A DNA stretch of 40,245 bases, taken from assembly GCA_943330455.2 (NCBI GenBank), contig CALQHT020000016.1, positions 1 to 40,245 on the forward strand, read 5' to 3'. The position numbers were made by a program, and so were the translations under genes. This DNA is from Nitrosovibrio sp. Nv4. GTDB taxonomy: Bacteria; Pseudomonadota; Alphaproteobacteria; Acetobacterales; Acetobacteraceae. Positions 13,032-23,046 of this stretch are shown here, in pieces; the stretch's first letter is position 1; each line of letters starts with the position of its first letter. The notes beneath the pieces are model-generated. The model did not search any database. It was given only the letters and a program-made list of their open reading frames with translations, and was not told the DNA's origin.

Positions 13032-14345
13032 TCACTTCACCGCGTAGGGCGACGAAGCGGGCAGCGGCAGCACGGGTTCCTTGATCTGCAACGCCTTCGG
13101 CCAGACGACGACCGACTCGTCGTTGACATATTGCACGATCACCGGGAAGCCGCGGGTGTTCTGACCGGCCATGACGGCGGCTTCCGGCTCGAACTTCACA
13201 CCGAAGCCCAACATGGTGCCGCCGTCCGGCAGATCGACGTCGAGCGCGGCCTTGCGCAGCGATTCGGAATCGGCTCCGCCATAGACCTTGATCGCGCGCC
13301 GCAAGACCTCGTTCATGAAGACGTAAGTGTTGCTGGCGGCCATGCCAACATGGGCGGATTTGATCTTGGTGTCGGGACGCGCCTTCATGTATTCGTCGCC
13401 GATCATCTGGATGACGGGCAGCAGCTCCGGCTTCAGCGCCGATGGGTTGGACAGCCAGATCGAGATCGGATCGACGTTGAAGAAGTAGTTCACGTCGGTG
13501 CCCAGCGATTCCTTCAGCTTGGAATACACGCCGTAGCCCGCGCCATGGCCGATCAGCGCCTGGAAGCGCAGTCCGAGCTCGCGCGACTGGCGCAGCAGCA
13601 GGGTGATATCCGGGTTGTAGCCGGTGTGCAGGATCACGTCCGGGCGGGCGCGCTTCAGCTTGGTCACCAGCGACGACAGGTCGGGGGATGTCGCCGAGTA
13701 GCCTTCCTTCATCACCACGTTCAGGCCGGCGGCCTTGGCGCCTGCCTCGTTGCCGGTGGAGACGTCCACGCCATAGGCGCCGTCTTCATGGATGATCGCG
13801 ACGCGCAGGTCCTTCGGGTCCTTGCCGAACTTGTCCTTCGCGTTCTTGGCGATGAAATCAGCCGACATCATGCCGAATTGCCGTCCGCTGGGCTGCACCC
13901 GGAAGGCCAGGCGGAAATGCCGGTTTTCCAGCACCGCGGAGGAAATGCAGGTCGTCATCCACATGAATTTCTTGAACTGGTCGATGCGCGCCGCGGCGGG
14001 CACGCATTGCGCGGAGGAGAACATGCCCAGCAGCATGTCCACTTTCTCCTGCTCGATCAGCCGGATCGCTTCGTTGATGGCGATGTCGGGCTTGCTTTGG
14101 GCGTCGGCGTAGATGGCCTCGATCTTGTAGCCTTCGATGCCACCCTGCTTGATGAAGTGGTCGATGATGATCTTGGAGCCGAGATAGTGCAGATCCGATC
14201 CGCCGCCGGCGAACGGGCCGGTCAGGTCGAAGATCACGCCGATCTTGAACTTCTTTTCCTGGGCGTCGGCCGAGCCGGGTCCTGCCAGGAACGCCAATCC
14301 AACCATCAATCCGCCGAGAAGACGGGCTATTCCGCGCCGGCCCAT
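13032..14345 (-). CDS. Periplasmic substrate-binding protein of LIV-type ABC importer
   Basis: A 437-residue type I periplasmic binding protein (LivJ/LivK superfamily). The signal peptide spans residues 1-28 (MGRRGIARLLGGL...GSADA) and is followed by KFKIGVIFDLTGPFAGGG, the usual first strand. IIDHFIKQGGI..YKIEAIYADAQSKPDIAINEA is the standard Leu/Ile/Val-binding pattern. The start at 14345 is set by AGGAGG at 14352-14357, six bases upstream; an open extension to 14489 runs into the inverted repeat. It is the first gene of the importer operon and is transcribed away from the RND genes. Ligand is unknown. Confidence 0.92.
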   Translation of the reverse strand: MGRRGIARLLGGLMVGLAFLAGPGSADAQEKKFKIGVIFDLTGPFAGGGSDLHYLGSKIIIDHFIKQGGIEGYKIEAIYADAQSKPDIAINEAIRLIEQEKVDMLLGMFSSAQCVPAAARIDQFKKFMWMTTCISSAVLENRHFRLAFRVQPSGRQFGMMSADFIAKNAKDKFGKDPKDLRVAIIHEDGAYGVDVSTGNEAGAKAAGLNVVMKEGYSATSPDLSSLVTKLKRARPDVILHTGYNPDITLLLRQSRELGLRFQALIGHGAGYGVYSKLKESLGTDVNYFFNVDPISIWLSNPSALKPELLPVIQMIGDEYMKARPDTKIKSAHVGMAASNTYVFMNEVLRRAIKVYGGADSESLRKAALDVDLPDGGTMLGFGVKFEPEAAVMAGQNTRGFPVIVQYVNDESVVVWPKALQIKEPVLPLPASSPYAVK

Positions 14346-14427
14346 GTGTAACCTCCTGCTTGCCGAACCTTGAGGCGGTTCGTGGGGGAGGTTTGGAAGG
14401 GCGGGCGGCGTATTGTCAAGCGACCTT

Positions 14428-14682
14428 GGGAGGAAGGGCGGGGCTTCCGCCCCGGACCCCGACCAAGGGCTCCGCCCTGGACCCGCCAAGGGCGACGGCC
14501 CTTGGAACCCGGATCATTGGTGGGATGAGGATAGGGGGCCTACACGGACCTCTCGCCGTCCGTGTAGGCCCCCTATCCTCATCCCACCCAAAGAATCGCA
14601 TTCCAAAGGCCGCGCCTTTGGTGGGGTCCAGGGGCAAAGCCCCTGGTCGGGGTCCGGGGCTGAAGCCCCGCCCTTCTTCCCC
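14428..14682. repeat. 255-bp imperfect inverted repeat (cruciform) between divergent operons
   Basis: The core is a perfect 31-bp stem, 14519-14549 with 14558-14588, around an 8-base loop (CTCTCGCC). Outside it the arms continue with roughly 85 percent pairing: left GGGCGGGGCTTCCGCCCCGG faces right CCGGGGCTGAAGCCCCGCCC, and smaller hairpins nest inside each arm (AAGGGCTCCGCCCT, CCAGGGGCAAAGCCCCTGG). The element fills most of the space between the binding-protein gene and the RND adaptor, both transcribed outward. It looks like a mobile or REP-type repeat rather than an operator. Confidence 0.92.
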
Positions 14683-14783
14683 GGTCATTGACCACGCATC
14701 CCCGACATCGGTATTGGCAAACGGCCACGCGGCGCCATCTCTAGCCGCGGCGCGGCCGGCGCCGCCTGAAGGATATCGATCTC

Positions 14784-15935
14784 ATGCCTCTGCGCCTGCC
14801 GCTTCGTGCGCTTGTGCTCTTGCCTTTGCTGTTGCCTCTCGCCGCCCATGCGCAGGCGCCCGCCGGGCCGCCGCCATCGGTCGGTGTCGTGCGCGCGGAA
14901 ATGCGCCCGGTGACCGAGACATCCGAGTTCATCGGGCGAGTCCAGGCCATCGGCCGCGTCTCGCTGACCGCGCGCGTCACCGCGTTCCTGGAACAGCGGC
15001 TGTTTGTGGAGGGCACGGAAGTCAACGAGGGCGATCTGCTGTTCAAGCTGGAACGCGGCCCCTACGAAGCCGCCGCGCAGCAGCAGGAAGCGTCGGTGGC
15101 GGATGCCTCGGCGCGTTTGGCCAATGCCAACATTCAGTTGAACCGGGCGCAACAATTGCTCGGTGGGCCGGCGGGACGGGGATCGGCGGTGGATGACGCC
15201 ATCGCGGCGCAACGATCCCAGGCCGCGCAGGTGCTGGCGGCGCAGGCGCAGTCGCGGATGGCGCAACTCAATCTGGCCTACACGGAAATCCGCGCCCCGA
15301 TCAGCGGCAAGATCAGCCGAGCGGCGGTGACCGTGGGGAATGTTGTTTCGCCGAACACGGGGGCGCTGGCGAGTATTGTCAGCCAGGACCCCATGCATGT
15401 GCTGTTTCCGGTCGCCGCGCGGGCGCGGTTGGAGCTGGAAAAGCGTTACGCTGACAAGGGCGGCATGCAGGGTGTGATCGTGCGGCTGCGGTTGTCCGAT
15501 GGCACAATGTATGGACAGGTCGGCAAGATCGACTACGTGGACCCCTCGGTGGCGCCAAACACCGACACCATCATCCTGCGGGCCACCATCGCCAACCCGC
15601 CGCTGCGCCCGATCGAACCTGGCAAGCCGGTGGAGCGGCCGCTGACCGACGGCGCCTTCGTGACCGTCAGCGTCGAAGGGATCGAACCGGTCACCGCGCT
15701 TTCCATCCCCCGCGCCGCCGTACTGTCCGACCAGCAGGGGAATTTCGTCTACGTCGTCACCCCGCAAAACAAAATCGAACAACGCAAAATCCAGCTCGGC
15801 CAATCCACCCCCGCATCCGCGACCGTTCTGAGCGGTCTGAAGGAAGGCGAGAGCGTTGTCCTGGAAGGCCTGCAACGTGTCCGGCCGGGGATTGACGTCG
15901 CGCCATCCCCCGCGTCTCCCGGCCCGGGCCGCTAG
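14784..15935 (+). CDS. RND efflux periplasmic adaptor (membrane fusion protein)
   Basis: A 383-residue HlyD/AcrA-family adaptor that links an inner-membrane RND pump to an outer-membrane channel. The signal peptide covers residues 1-23 (cleavage near AHA-QA); no lipobox Cys is present, so it is not a lipoprotein. The order is: beta-barrel start (TSEFIGRVQAIGRVSL), lipoyl half (FLEQRLFVEGTEVNEGDLLFKLE), an alpha hairpin rich in Ala/Gln, second lipoyl half (YTEIRAPISGKI), beta-barrel and membrane-proximal domains. AAGGA lies about 10 bases before ATG 14784. The pump gene starts 21 bases after it. No TolC-like gene or TetR regulator is adjacent. Confidence 0.93.
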   Translation: MPLRLPLRALVLLPLLLPLAAHAQAPAGPPPSVGVVRAEMRPVTETSEFIGRVQAIGRVSLTARVTAFLEQRLFVEGTEVNEGDLLFKLERGPYEAAAQQQEASVADASARLANANIQLNRAQQLLGGPAGRGSAVDDAIAAQRSQAAQVLAAQAQSRMAQLNLAYTEIRAPISGKISRAAVTVGNVVSPNTGALASIVSQDPMHVLFPVAARARLELEKRYADKGGMQGVIVRLRLSDGTMYGQVGKIDYVDPSVAPNTDTIILRATIANPPLRPIEPGKPVERPLTDGAFVTVSVEGIEPVTALSIPRAAVLSDQQGNFVYVVTPQNKIEQRKIQLGQSTPASATVLSGLKEGESVVLEGLQRVRPGIDVAPSPASPGPGR

Positions 15936-15956
15936 GCGAGTGACGGGGCACATCGC

Positions 15957-18900
15957 ATGATTTCCTCTGTCTTTGTCGACCGGCCGCGGCTTGCGATCGT
16001 CCTCGCCATTCTGATGACCCTGGCCGGCGGGTTGTCGATGCTACGGCTGCCGGTGTCGCAGTTTCCCGACATCGTGCCGCCACAGGTCATCGTCAGCACC
16101 TCCTTTTCCGGCGCTTCGGCGCAGGTGGTGGAAACCACGGTCGCGCAGACTCTGGAGGCGGCGGTCGTCGGCGTCGACAAGGCGCTTTACATGAAGTCCA
16201 CCAGCTCCAACGCCGGCAACTACACGTTGACCGTGACGTTTGAGCTTGGGACCAATCCCGACATCAACACCGTCAATGTCAATAACCGCGTGCAGCAGGC
16301 GCTGGCCAAGTTGCCGACGGAAGTGCAGCGCAACGGCGTAACCGTGCGCAAGCGTTCCACCGCGGTGCTGGCGTTCCTGCAGTTCTACTCGGAGGACGGC
16401 AAATACGACACGCTGTTCCTCAGCAACTACGTCACGATCAACGCGCTGGACCGGCTGGCGCGCACGCCGGGGATCGGGGATGCGCAGTTGTTCGGGCGGC
16501 TCGATTACTCGATGCGGATATGGTTCGACATGAACCGGCTGGTGGCGCTGAATCTGGCGCCCGCCGACGTGATCGCGGCGATCCAGGCGCAGAATATCCA
16601 GGCTGCGGTGGGCCGGATCGGCGCGCAGCCGACCAGCGACGCGACTCAGTTCCAGCTCAGTGTGCAGACCCAAGGCCGGTTGGTCACGCCGGAACAGTTC
16701 GGTGACATTCTGATCCGCGCCCAAGGCGACGGTGCGGTGCTGCGGCTGCGCGATGTCGCGCGGGTGGAACTTGGGGCCGCCAACATGGACAGCGAGAGCC
16801 GGTTGAACGGCAATCCCGCGGTGTCCATCGGCCTGTATCTCGCGCCCGGTGCCAATGCGGTGCAGACCTCCGCCCTGGTGCGTTCGGCGCTGGACGAGTT
16901 GTCGAAGCGGTTCCCGGACGGCGTGAAGGCGCGGATTTTCTACGACAGCAGCACCTTCGTTGCCGCCACCATCGAGGAAGTGGTGCTGACCCTGGCCATC
17001 GCCTTCGTGTTGGTCGTAGGGGTTGTGTATCTGTTCCTGGGCAACTGGCGTGCCACGATCATTCCGGTGGTGGCGATCCCGGTCAGTCTGATCGGGACCC
17101 TGGCAATCCTGCTGGCGGCGGGGTTCTCGGCCAACACGATTTCGCTGCTGGCGATGGTGCTGGGCATTGGCATCGTCGTCGATGACGCGATCGTGGTGGT
17201 CGAAAACGTCGAACGGGTGATGGCCGAGGAGCCTCATCTGACCCCGGCCCAGGCCACCAAGAAGGCCATGATACAGATCACCGGGCCAGTGATCGCGATT
17301 TCCCTGGTGCTGCTGTCGGTGTTCGTGCCGGTGGCGTTCATTCCGGGGGTGTCGGGCACCTTGTTCCGGCAGTTCGCGGTCACGATCAGCGTGGCGATGT
17401 TGCTGTCGGCGATCAACGCGCTGACCCTTTCGCCGGCGCTGTGTGCGGTGTTCCTGCGTCATGGCGGGCCGGCGCGCGGGCCGATGGGCTATGTCCTGCG
17501 CGGCATCGACCATATGCGCGACGGCTATGCGGCGGTGGTCTCGCGGCTGGTGCGGATGTCCGTGCTGTCGGTGATCGTGGTCGCGGCGTCTGGCGCCGGC
17601 ATCTGGTATTTGGGCAAAATGACTCCGACCGGGTTCCTGCCGGAAGAAGACCAGGGCGCGTTCTTTGTGGCCGTGCAATTGCCCGACGGCGCCTCGGTCG
17701 GGCGCACGCGCGTGGTGGTGGAGCAGGTGGAAAGCCTGATCCGCCCCATGCCGCAGGTGGAAGGCGTGCTGTCGATCGTCGGGTTCTCCCTGCTTGATGG
17801 CGGCAACCAGCCGAATTCCGCCTTCATCGTGGTGCGCCTGAAGCCGTTCGCCGACCGCCCGGCCGCGGCGGACAACGCCCAGGCGGTGATCGGACGCATC
17901 TTCGGTGCCGTGCGTCAGGTCCGCACCGCCAACGTCTTCCCCTTCAACCTGCCGCCGATCATCGGCCTGTCGACCGGCGGCGGCTTTGAGTATCAGTTGG
18001 AGGATCTGGAAGGCCGCGATCCCGCCGAACTGGCCAGTGCCATGCGTGGGCTGTTGGCTGCCGCCGGTCAGGATCCCCGCATCGGGCGGGTGTTTTCGAC
18101 GTTCACGGCGTCCAATCCCTCGATCTGGCTGGATATCGATCGCGACAAGGCCCAGGCGCTGAGTTTGCGGATCGCCGATGTCTTCGCCGCGATGCAAACG
18201 ACGTTGGGCGGGTTTTACATCAACGACTTCAACCTGTTCGGTCGCACCTGGCAGGTGAACATTCAGGGCGATGCCGCCGATCGCAGCGACCTGTCGGATA
18301 TCTACAAGATCCATGTCCGCAACACCCGGGGCGAGATGGTGCCGTTGCGCGCCATTGTCGATGTGCGTGTCGTGGTCGGACCGCAGGTGATTACCCGCTA
18401 CAACAACTATCGCTCGGTCACGGTGAATGGCTCGCCGCGGCCGGGCCTGTCGTCGGGCGATGCGCTGGCGGCGATGGATGAGATTTCCGCCCGCACCTTA
18501 CCCGCCGGCTATACGTTCGAATGGACCGGCACCGCGTTTCAGGAGCGCCAGGCTGCGGGGCAGACGGGCCTGATCCTGTCGCTGGCGATCATGTTTGCGT
18601 ATCTGTTCCTCGTCGCGCTTTACGAAAGCTGGACGATTCCGGTGCCGGTTTTGCTGTCGGTTTCGGTCGGCGTGCTGGGGGCGTTCGGCGGGTTGCTGCT
18701 GTTCGGATTGTCACTGGATCTGTATGCACAGATCGGCATGGTGGTGCTGATCTCGTTGGCCGCCAAAAACGGTATCCTGATCGTGGAATTCGCCAAGGAG
18801 CAGCGAGAAGCCGGGCTGTCGATCCGGGACGCCGCGGTGATCGGTGCCAGGATGCGAATTCGTGCGGTGATGATGACGTCGATCGCGTTCATCGCCGGTC

Positions 18901-19088
18901 TGGTGCCGCTGGTCTGGGCGCATGGTGCGGCGATGCTCAGCAGGCGGGCGGTGGGCACGGCGGTGTTCGCGGGGATGATCGTTGCGTCCACTGTTGGGGT
19001 GTTTCTGATCCCGATGCTGTATGCGGTGTTCCAGTCGATGCGGGAAAGCGTGAAGGCGCGGTACGGGCGTGGTGGGGCGAGGCACTGA
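15957..19088 (+). CDS. RND multidrug efflux transporter, HAE1/AcrB family
   Basis: A 1043-residue proton-driven RND pump of standard length with two sets of transmembrane segments and two large periplasmic loops. The TM4 proton-relay pair is visible in [19 protein letters not shown], and the TM10 Lys in [17 protein letters not shown]. The N-terminus [20 protein letters not shown] and [20 protein letters not shown] are HAE1 hallmarks. It forms a tripartite exporter with the preceding adaptor and an outer-membrane channel encoded elsewhere. Substrates are probably hydrophobic drugs or aromatic compounds; this is family knowledge, not visible in the sequence. Confidence 0.95.
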   Translation: MISSVFVDRPRLAIVLAILMTLAGGLSMLRLPVSQFPDIVPPQVIVSTSFSGASAQVVETTVAQTLEAAVVGVDKALYMKSTSSNAGNYTLTVTFELGTNPDINTVNVNNRVQQALAKLPTEVQRNGVTVRKRSTAVLAFLQFYSEDGKYDTLFLSNYVTINALDRLARTPGIGDAQLFGRLDYSMRIWFDMNRLVALNLAPADVIAAIQAQNIQAAVGRIGAQPTSDATQFQLSVQTQGRLVTPEQFGDILIRAQGDGAVLRLRDVARVELGAANMDSESRLNGNPAVSIGLYLAPGANAVQTSALVRSALDELSKRFPDGVKARIFYDSSTFVAATIEEVVLTLAIAFVLVVGVVYLFLGNWRATIIPVVAIPVSLIGTLAILLAAGFSANTISLLAMVLGIGIVVDDAIVVVENVERVMAEEPHLTPAQATKKAMIQITGPVIAISLVLLSVFVPVAFIPGVSGTLFRQFAVTISVAMLLSAINALTLSPALCAVFLRHGGPARGPMGYVLRGIDHMRDGYAAVVSRLVRMSVLSVIVVAASGAGIWYLGKMTPTGFLPEEDQGAFFVAVQLPDGASVGRTRVVVEQVESLIRPMPQVEGVLSIVGFSLLDGGNQPNSAFIVVRLKPFADRPAAADNAQAVIGRIFGAVRQVRTANVFPFNLPPIIGLSTGGGFEYQLEDLEGRDPAELASAMRGLLAAAGQDPRIGRVFSTFTASNPSIWLDIDRDKAQALSLRIADVFAAMQTTLGGFYINDFNLFGRTWQVNIQGDAADRSDLSDIYKIHVRNTRGEMVPLRAIVDVRVVVGPQVITRYNNYRSVTVNGSPRPGLSSGDALAAMDEISARTLPAGYTFEWTGTAFQERQAAGQTGLILSLAIMFAYLFLVALYESWTIPVPVLLSVSVGVLGAFGGLLLFGLSLDLYAQIGMVVLISLAAKNGILIVEFAKEQREAGLSIRDAAVIGARMRIRAVMMTSIAFIAGLVPLVWAHGAAMLSRRAVGTAVFAGMIVASTVGVFLIPMLYAVFQSMRESVKARYGRGGARH

Positions 19089-19147
19089 GACCACGGCATG
19101 GTGGCATAGCCAGGGCAACAAACGGCAGGCAACGCGACGGATTGTCC

Positions 19148-19181
19148 GCCCTCCTGATCGGGTCAGATCGCTCAGGAGGGC
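19148..19181 (+). promoter_or_regulatory. Hairpin covering the Shine-Dalgarno of the DUF1203 gene
   Basis: GCCCTCCTGA (19148-19157) pairs perfectly with TCAGGAGGGC (19172-19181) across a 14-base loop. The right arm contains AGGAGG (19174-19179), which is the only good ribosome binding site for ATG 19188. In RNA the site would be hidden unless the hairpin opens, so it may set translation by temperature, by a ribosome or by another RNA. It might instead, or also, end the upstream RND transcript; it lacks a T-tract. Confidence 0.55.
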
Positions 19182-19187
19182 CCGCAC

Positions 19188-19661
19188 ATGACTGATTTTC
19201 GTTGCATGCCGATCAGTGCCTCGATTGCCGACCGCTTCCGCGCGACCGGCGTCGATGACGGTGGCAATGCGCTGCGGCGTCGGGGCCCTGGGGCGGACTC
19301 ACGGTGTCCATGCCGTCGCTGTCTGCGCTTTTCGGGCCCTGGGCAGACAGTGCTGCTGGGCTCGTTTCATCTCGCGCAACCGCGGGGGGTGTATTGGTCG
19401 GCGAGCCCGATCTTCGTGCATGCCGAACCCTGCGAGGCCTTCGATCGGGTGAATGAAATTCCCGAGATTGTGCGCGATTCGCTGGTGTCGGTCCGGGCCT
19501 ATGATCGGGATGACATGTGTCTCTACGACCTGGGGCAGGTGGCCGAGGGACGCGACGTGGATCGACCTCTGGCGCGGGCGCTGGGCGACGCCAGGACCGC
19601 GTTCGTGAACATTCATACAGCCAAGCCGGGGTGCCTGTTATGCCGAGCGGAGCGGTGTTGA
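19188..19661 (+). CDS. DUF1203 domain-containing protein
   Basis: A 157-residue protein matching the DUF1203 pattern: PCR..L (39-44 region), G..VLLGSFHL, the core SASPIFVHAEPC, IPEIVRDSLVSVRAYD, and the C-terminal VNIHTAKPGCLLCRAER. The biochemical role of this family is not established. The start ATG 19188 is 8 bases after AGGAGG, which lies in a hairpin. The N-terminal 35 residues are less typical than the rest. It is separated from the RND pump by 99 bases and is convergent with the hydroxylase gene. Confidence 0.85.
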   Translation: MTDFRCMPISASIADRFRATGVDDGGNALRRRGPGADSRCPCRRCLRFSGPGQTVLLGSFHLAQPRGVYWSASPIFVHAEPCEAFDRVNEIPEIVRDSLVSVRAYDRDDMCLYDLGQVAEGRDVDRPLARALGDARTAFVNIHTAKPGCLLCRAERC

Positions 19662-19703
19662 GGGGGGTGTTGTGCCTGTCTGGTCGCGAGAGGGTTCCCG
19701 CGG

Positions 19704-20888
19704 TCAGACCGGCACAGTCAGCGCGTCATACTCATACAACCAGTCGTAACGCTGGCTGATTTTCTCCACGGTAAACTCCCGCGCCACATAGGCGGCCGCA
19801 CCCTCGGCCGTTCCGAACGCGGGATTGTGGAAGCGTTTGGTGTTGTCCGACGACCCGCGCACGATAGCCGTTGTGCGGGACAGGCGGGCTTGTTCGTAGT
19901 GCTGCATTGCCTCCGCGACGTCATACTGGTCCAGGCAGCGGGCGATCACGATGGCATCTTCCAGCGCCATGTTGGCACCTTGCGCCAGGAACGGCAGGGT
20001 CGGATGCGCGGCATCACCCATCAGGCAGACCCGACCTTCCGCGTAATGATCCAGCGGTTCGCGTCCCGCCAGGCCCCATTTGAACGGGGTGTCGATGTTG
20101 CGGATGATCGTCTTCACGTCCTCATGCCAATGGCGCAAATCGTGCAGGCATTCCTCGCGAGACCCTTCCTCGGTCCAGGATTCCACCTGCCAGTCGTCGC
20201 GTTCCACCACGCCGACGAAGTTCAGCAACTCCCCCCGGCGCAGCGGATAGGTCACGACATGACCGCCCACGCCCATCCAGTTGGAACCGACCAAACGGCG
20301 CTGATGCGGCGGCAAACGCTCCATCGGCACCAGGCCGCGCCAGGCCATGATGCCGGTGAACTGAGCGCGTCCCTCACCGAACATCTGCTGGCGGATGCGG
20401 GAATGCACGCCATCCGCACCGATCAGCACGTCGCCGCGCACGCGCTCTCCGTTCGCCAGATGCAATGTCACGCCGTTGCTGTCCTGGTCGAACCCGACGC
20501 AGGACGCGCCGGTGCGGATCGCGTCTGGCGCTGCCTGTCGCACCGCGTTCAACAGCACGGTATGGAAGTCGCCGCGATGCACCATCCAGTAGGGGGCGCC
20601 GAAACGTTCCACCGAGACTTCGCCCAGGTCGTGAATTCGCCAGCTTTGCCCGGTGTAGCCGGCGCGGATTTCCTTGGCGGTGGCGGCGCAGACGACCTGC
20701 TCCATCGCGTCTTGCAGGCCCAGCGCGATCAGCAGGCGGGTGCCGTTGGCGCCGAGTTGGACGCCGGCGCCGACTTCGCGCGGTTCGGCGACCTGCTCGA
20801 AGACGCGCACGTTATAGCCGCGCTGGATCAAGGTCAGCGCGGCGGTCAGTCCGCCCAGGCCGGCGCCGGCGATCAGGACGTCACGCAT
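19704..20888 (-). CDS. FAD-dependent monooxygenase, likely 3-hydroxybenzoate 6-hydroxylase
   Basis: A 394-residue group A flavoprotein hydroxylase. The FAD dinucleotide motif is VLIAGAGLGGLTAAL at the N-terminus, DVLIGADGVHSRIR is the central DG motif, and the GD motif is GRVCLMGDAAHPTLPFLAQG. The start at 20888 (MRDVLIAG) was chosen because the Rossmann motif begins there; the open frame to 21206 is antisense-like overlap with the upstream gene. It overlaps the gentisate dioxygenase stop by 8 bases, so they are co-translated. That partner makes 3-hydroxybenzoate 6-hydroxylation to gentisate the best guess; a salicylate-type hydroxylase is the alternative. Confidence 0.85.
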   Translation of the reverse strand: MRDVLIAGAGLGGLTAALTLIQRGYNVRVFEQVAEPREVGAGVQLGANGTRLLIALGLQDAMEQVVCAATAKEIRAGYTGQSWRIHDLGEVSVERFGAPYWMVHRGDFHTVLLNAVRQAAPDAIRTGASCVGFDQDSNGVTLHLANGERVRGDVLIGADGVHSRIRQQMFGEGRAQFTGIMAWRGLVPMERLPPHQRRLVGSNWMGVGGHVVTYPLRRGELLNFVGVVERDDWQVESWTEEGSREECLHDLRHWHEDVKTIIRNIDTPFKWGLAGREPLDHYAEGRVCLMGDAAHPTLPFLAQGANMALEDAIVIARCLDQYDVAEAMQHYEQARLSRTTAIVRGSSDNTKRFHNPAFGTAEGAAAYVAREFTVEKISQRYDWLYEYDALTVPV

Positions 20889-21936
20889 CGAAACGATCCT
20901 CCCGCCACAGCGACAGCACGTCCTGCACCGGACGGTCGGAGAAACTAAACAGCACCGCCTCCGACGAGGCTCGATGGTGATGCCGATGCCAGCTTGGCAC
21001 CACGAACAGATCGCGCGGCTTCCAGCGGAACACGGTATCGCCGACGACCGTTTCGCCCTCGCCTTCCACCACCGAGTAGACCGTGCCATCGGTGGAACGA
21101 TACGGCGCGCTCGCGAACCCCGCCGGCAGCAGCGCCATGAAGGCGCCGATGGTGGGCATGGGCGCGCCGCCGGTGCCTGGATTGATGTAGCGCAGTTTGT
21201 ATCCATGACAGGGATCGGGATCGCCGTTGCGCGCCATGGTCGCCAGCGCCTCCCGCGACCGGGAATACGGGTAGTTGAACACCGGAGAGGACTTCACCGC
21301 GGGCTTCCAGTCTACCGGCACCATATTGGCACCGTAACGGGCCAGACTGTCGCCGGACGGACGCGACACGCTCTGGCTGTCGGCGTTCAGTTGTTCGGCG
21401 AAACTGGCGTCGAACATGCGCACGATGGGGACGTCCAGCCCGTCCAGCCACACCATAGGCTGGCTCGTTTCGTTGCCGTGGTCGTGCCAGGTCCAACTGG
21501 GGGTGATGACGAAATCCCCTGGCTCCATCAGGGCGCGCTCGCCCTCGACCGCGGTATAGGCGCCATGGCCCTCGACGATGAAACGCAGCGCGGATTGGGT
21601 GTGGCGATGGGCCGGCGCGACCTCTCCCGGCATAATCAGTTGCAGGCCCGCGAACAGGGAATGGGTGACCCGGGTTTCCCCCTTGCAGCCGGGATTTTCC
21701 AGGATCAGCACCCGCCGTTCGGCTTCCTTGGCGGTGATCAGGCCGCCAGCCTGCATCAGATAGGGCCGCACGACGTTGTCATAGTCCCACTTGACCGGGA
21801 CGGCGGGGGAGGTCGGGGATCGGGTCACGATCCCATGCAACCGCTCCCACAACGGGGCCAGGCTGTGGTCGGCGATCTGGTCGTAAAATGCCTGCCGTTC
21901 GGCGGAGGCGGCGGGAGTATGCGCCGTGTCGTTCAT
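20881..21936 (-). CDS. Gentisate 1,2-dioxygenase
   Basis: A 351-residue bicupin ring-cleaving dioxygenase that converts gentisate to maleylpyruvate with Fe(II) and oxygen. The first cupin carries APAHRHTQSALRFIVEG (His-X-His ligands) with ALMEPGDFVITPSWTWHDHGN; the second carries VVEGEGETVVGD and PSWHRHHHRA. The N-terminal FYDQIADHSLAPLWERLH is typical. The start at 21936 (MNDTAHT) was preferred over the open frame to 22047. It is the first gene of a two-gene unit with the hydroxylase. Maleylpyruvate isomerase and fumarylpyruvate hydrolase are not adjacent. Confidence 0.93.
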   Translation of the reverse strand: MNDTAHTPAASAERQAFYDQIADHSLAPLWERLHGIVTRSPTSPAVPVKWDYDNVVRPYLMQAGGLITAKEAERRVLILENPGCKGETRVTHSLFAGLQLIMPGEVAPAHRHTQSALRFIVEGHGAYTAVEGERALMEPGDFVITPSWTWHDHGNETSQPMVWLDGLDVPIVRMFDASFAEQLNADSQSVSRPSGDSLARYGANMVPVDWKPAVKSSPVFNYPYSRSREALATMARNGDPDPCHGYKLRYINPGTGGAPMPTIGAFMALLPAGFASAPYRSTDGTVYSVVEGEGETVVGDTVFRWKPRDLFVVPSWHRHHHRASSEAVLFSFSDRPVQDVLSLWREDRFDA

Positions 21937-22743
21937 TGACGTTCCCCTGTCCCAGAATGGATTGGGGTTAGGCAGCGCGTCGGGGCCTGTCAAGGAACGG
22001 TGGGGGATGCGATGCGAAGGGCCGAGTGCGGTGAGGATGGTGCACAAAATCGCGTCAGGGCCGACTGCCTTCGAATTGTGCGCCGGTGATGTTTTTCAGG
22101 CAGGAACGCGGCAGGGATTAACGGCGGGGTTTGGCAACGAAAACCCCCGTATTCCGCATGTTCATGAAATGAAAACAGGCCTTTTTGGCATTCTTCCGCA
22201 ACGAACCGGCCCGGGACGTCCAGTTCATGTGATCTCTGAAGATGGCCGAAAAGCCGTTTGGTCCGAGGAGGTTGTCGATCGACCTTTATGCCTAGTCTGA
22301 ACTCATCCATCCGCGGTGGCCACGACCGGATTGGCATATTTGGGTATTGATGCGACCGCCGTTAACCACTGCACGGAATTTGAACATCCCATGTAAAATC
22401 AGATATTTACCGGCCAATCTGAACCCATCGATGGATGGCGCCAACAATTTGCTTGCCACGAAGTCCGCCGCATTATAGAACATACGAAGAACGCTAGGTC
22501 CCTCCGTTGCTCGCTGTCCTGACCAACCCGATCGCCACACTTCTCGTCCTGCTTGGGCGTGTTGCCGGCTTGGCCGAGCGGCTTTTTGGGGGAAGTCTGA
22601 AGGCGTTGGAGCGAGGGGAGTGGTCGGAATACGGCGGTGCAAGGCAATCGGCCAGCACACCGCGCAGGGGCCAACGGTCATGGCATCCCGTACAACAATC
22701 ACGGCCCGACCAAAATGTCAGCCCGACGCGGTGGAAAGACCCG
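21937..22743. other. Long intergenic region, no gene recognised
   Basis: About 800 bases between the gentisate operon and minE, clearly more AT-rich around 22080-22480 than its neighbours. Several short frames are open on both strands, but none has a recognisable product, a good ribosome binding site and coding-like third positions together. The promoter for the gentisate operon should lie near 21940-22050. No tRNA fold could be completed here. It may hold a decayed gene or an RNA I cannot identify. Confidence 0.55.
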
Positions 22744-23046
22744 TCAGGCCGGAACCCGCGCCGACTGTCCTCCTTTACCCTTCCCCTTCGCGATCGCAAT
22801 CGCGCTTGGCACCTCGACATCGATTTCCAGCATGGACACCTTGTCGCCCCGGTCCAGCTTGATCTGTACCGCGCTGCGATCCACCGTCACATGCTTGGCA
22901 ATCACCGCCAGGATTTCCTCCTGCAAGGTTGCCAGCAGATCGGACTTGCCGATCACCGCACGCTCATGCGCCAACAGCACCTGTAGCCGTTCCCGAGCAA
23001 CCGGCGCCGTATCCCGCTTGATGCGGAACAGGCTGAGCAGGTTCAT
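22744..23046 (-). CDS. minE: Cell division topological specificity factor MinE
   Basis: A 100-residue MinE. The N-terminal membrane and MinD-binding segment ([11 protein letters not shown]...[14 protein letters not shown]) and the dimerisation domain ([32 protein letters not shown]) are in the usual order. It stimulates MinD ATPase and drives Min oscillation so that division occurs at midcell. The ATG overlaps the minD stop by 4 bases. A basic GKGKGGQ tail is added beyond the conserved fold. Confidence 0.95.
   Translation of the reverse strand: MNLLSLFRIKRDTAPVARERLQVLLAHERAVIGKSDLLATLQEEILAVIAKHVTVDRSAVQIKLDRGDKVSMLEIDVEVPSAIAIAKGKGKGGQSARVPA

Noticed and set aside
16041-18314. Minus-strand 757-codon open frame
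   Set aside because: Antisense to the RND pump; composition rich in His, Arg, Gln and Asp with no domain.
22566-22660. tRNA-Leu/Ser-like start (GGCTTGGCCGAGCGG)
   Set aside because: No matching acceptor stem, anticodon arm or GGTTCGAATCC-type T loop could be completed.
22507-22986. 159-codon plus-strand frame upstream of and across minE
   Set aside because: Its second half is antisense to minE, and the first half has no domain or coding signature.
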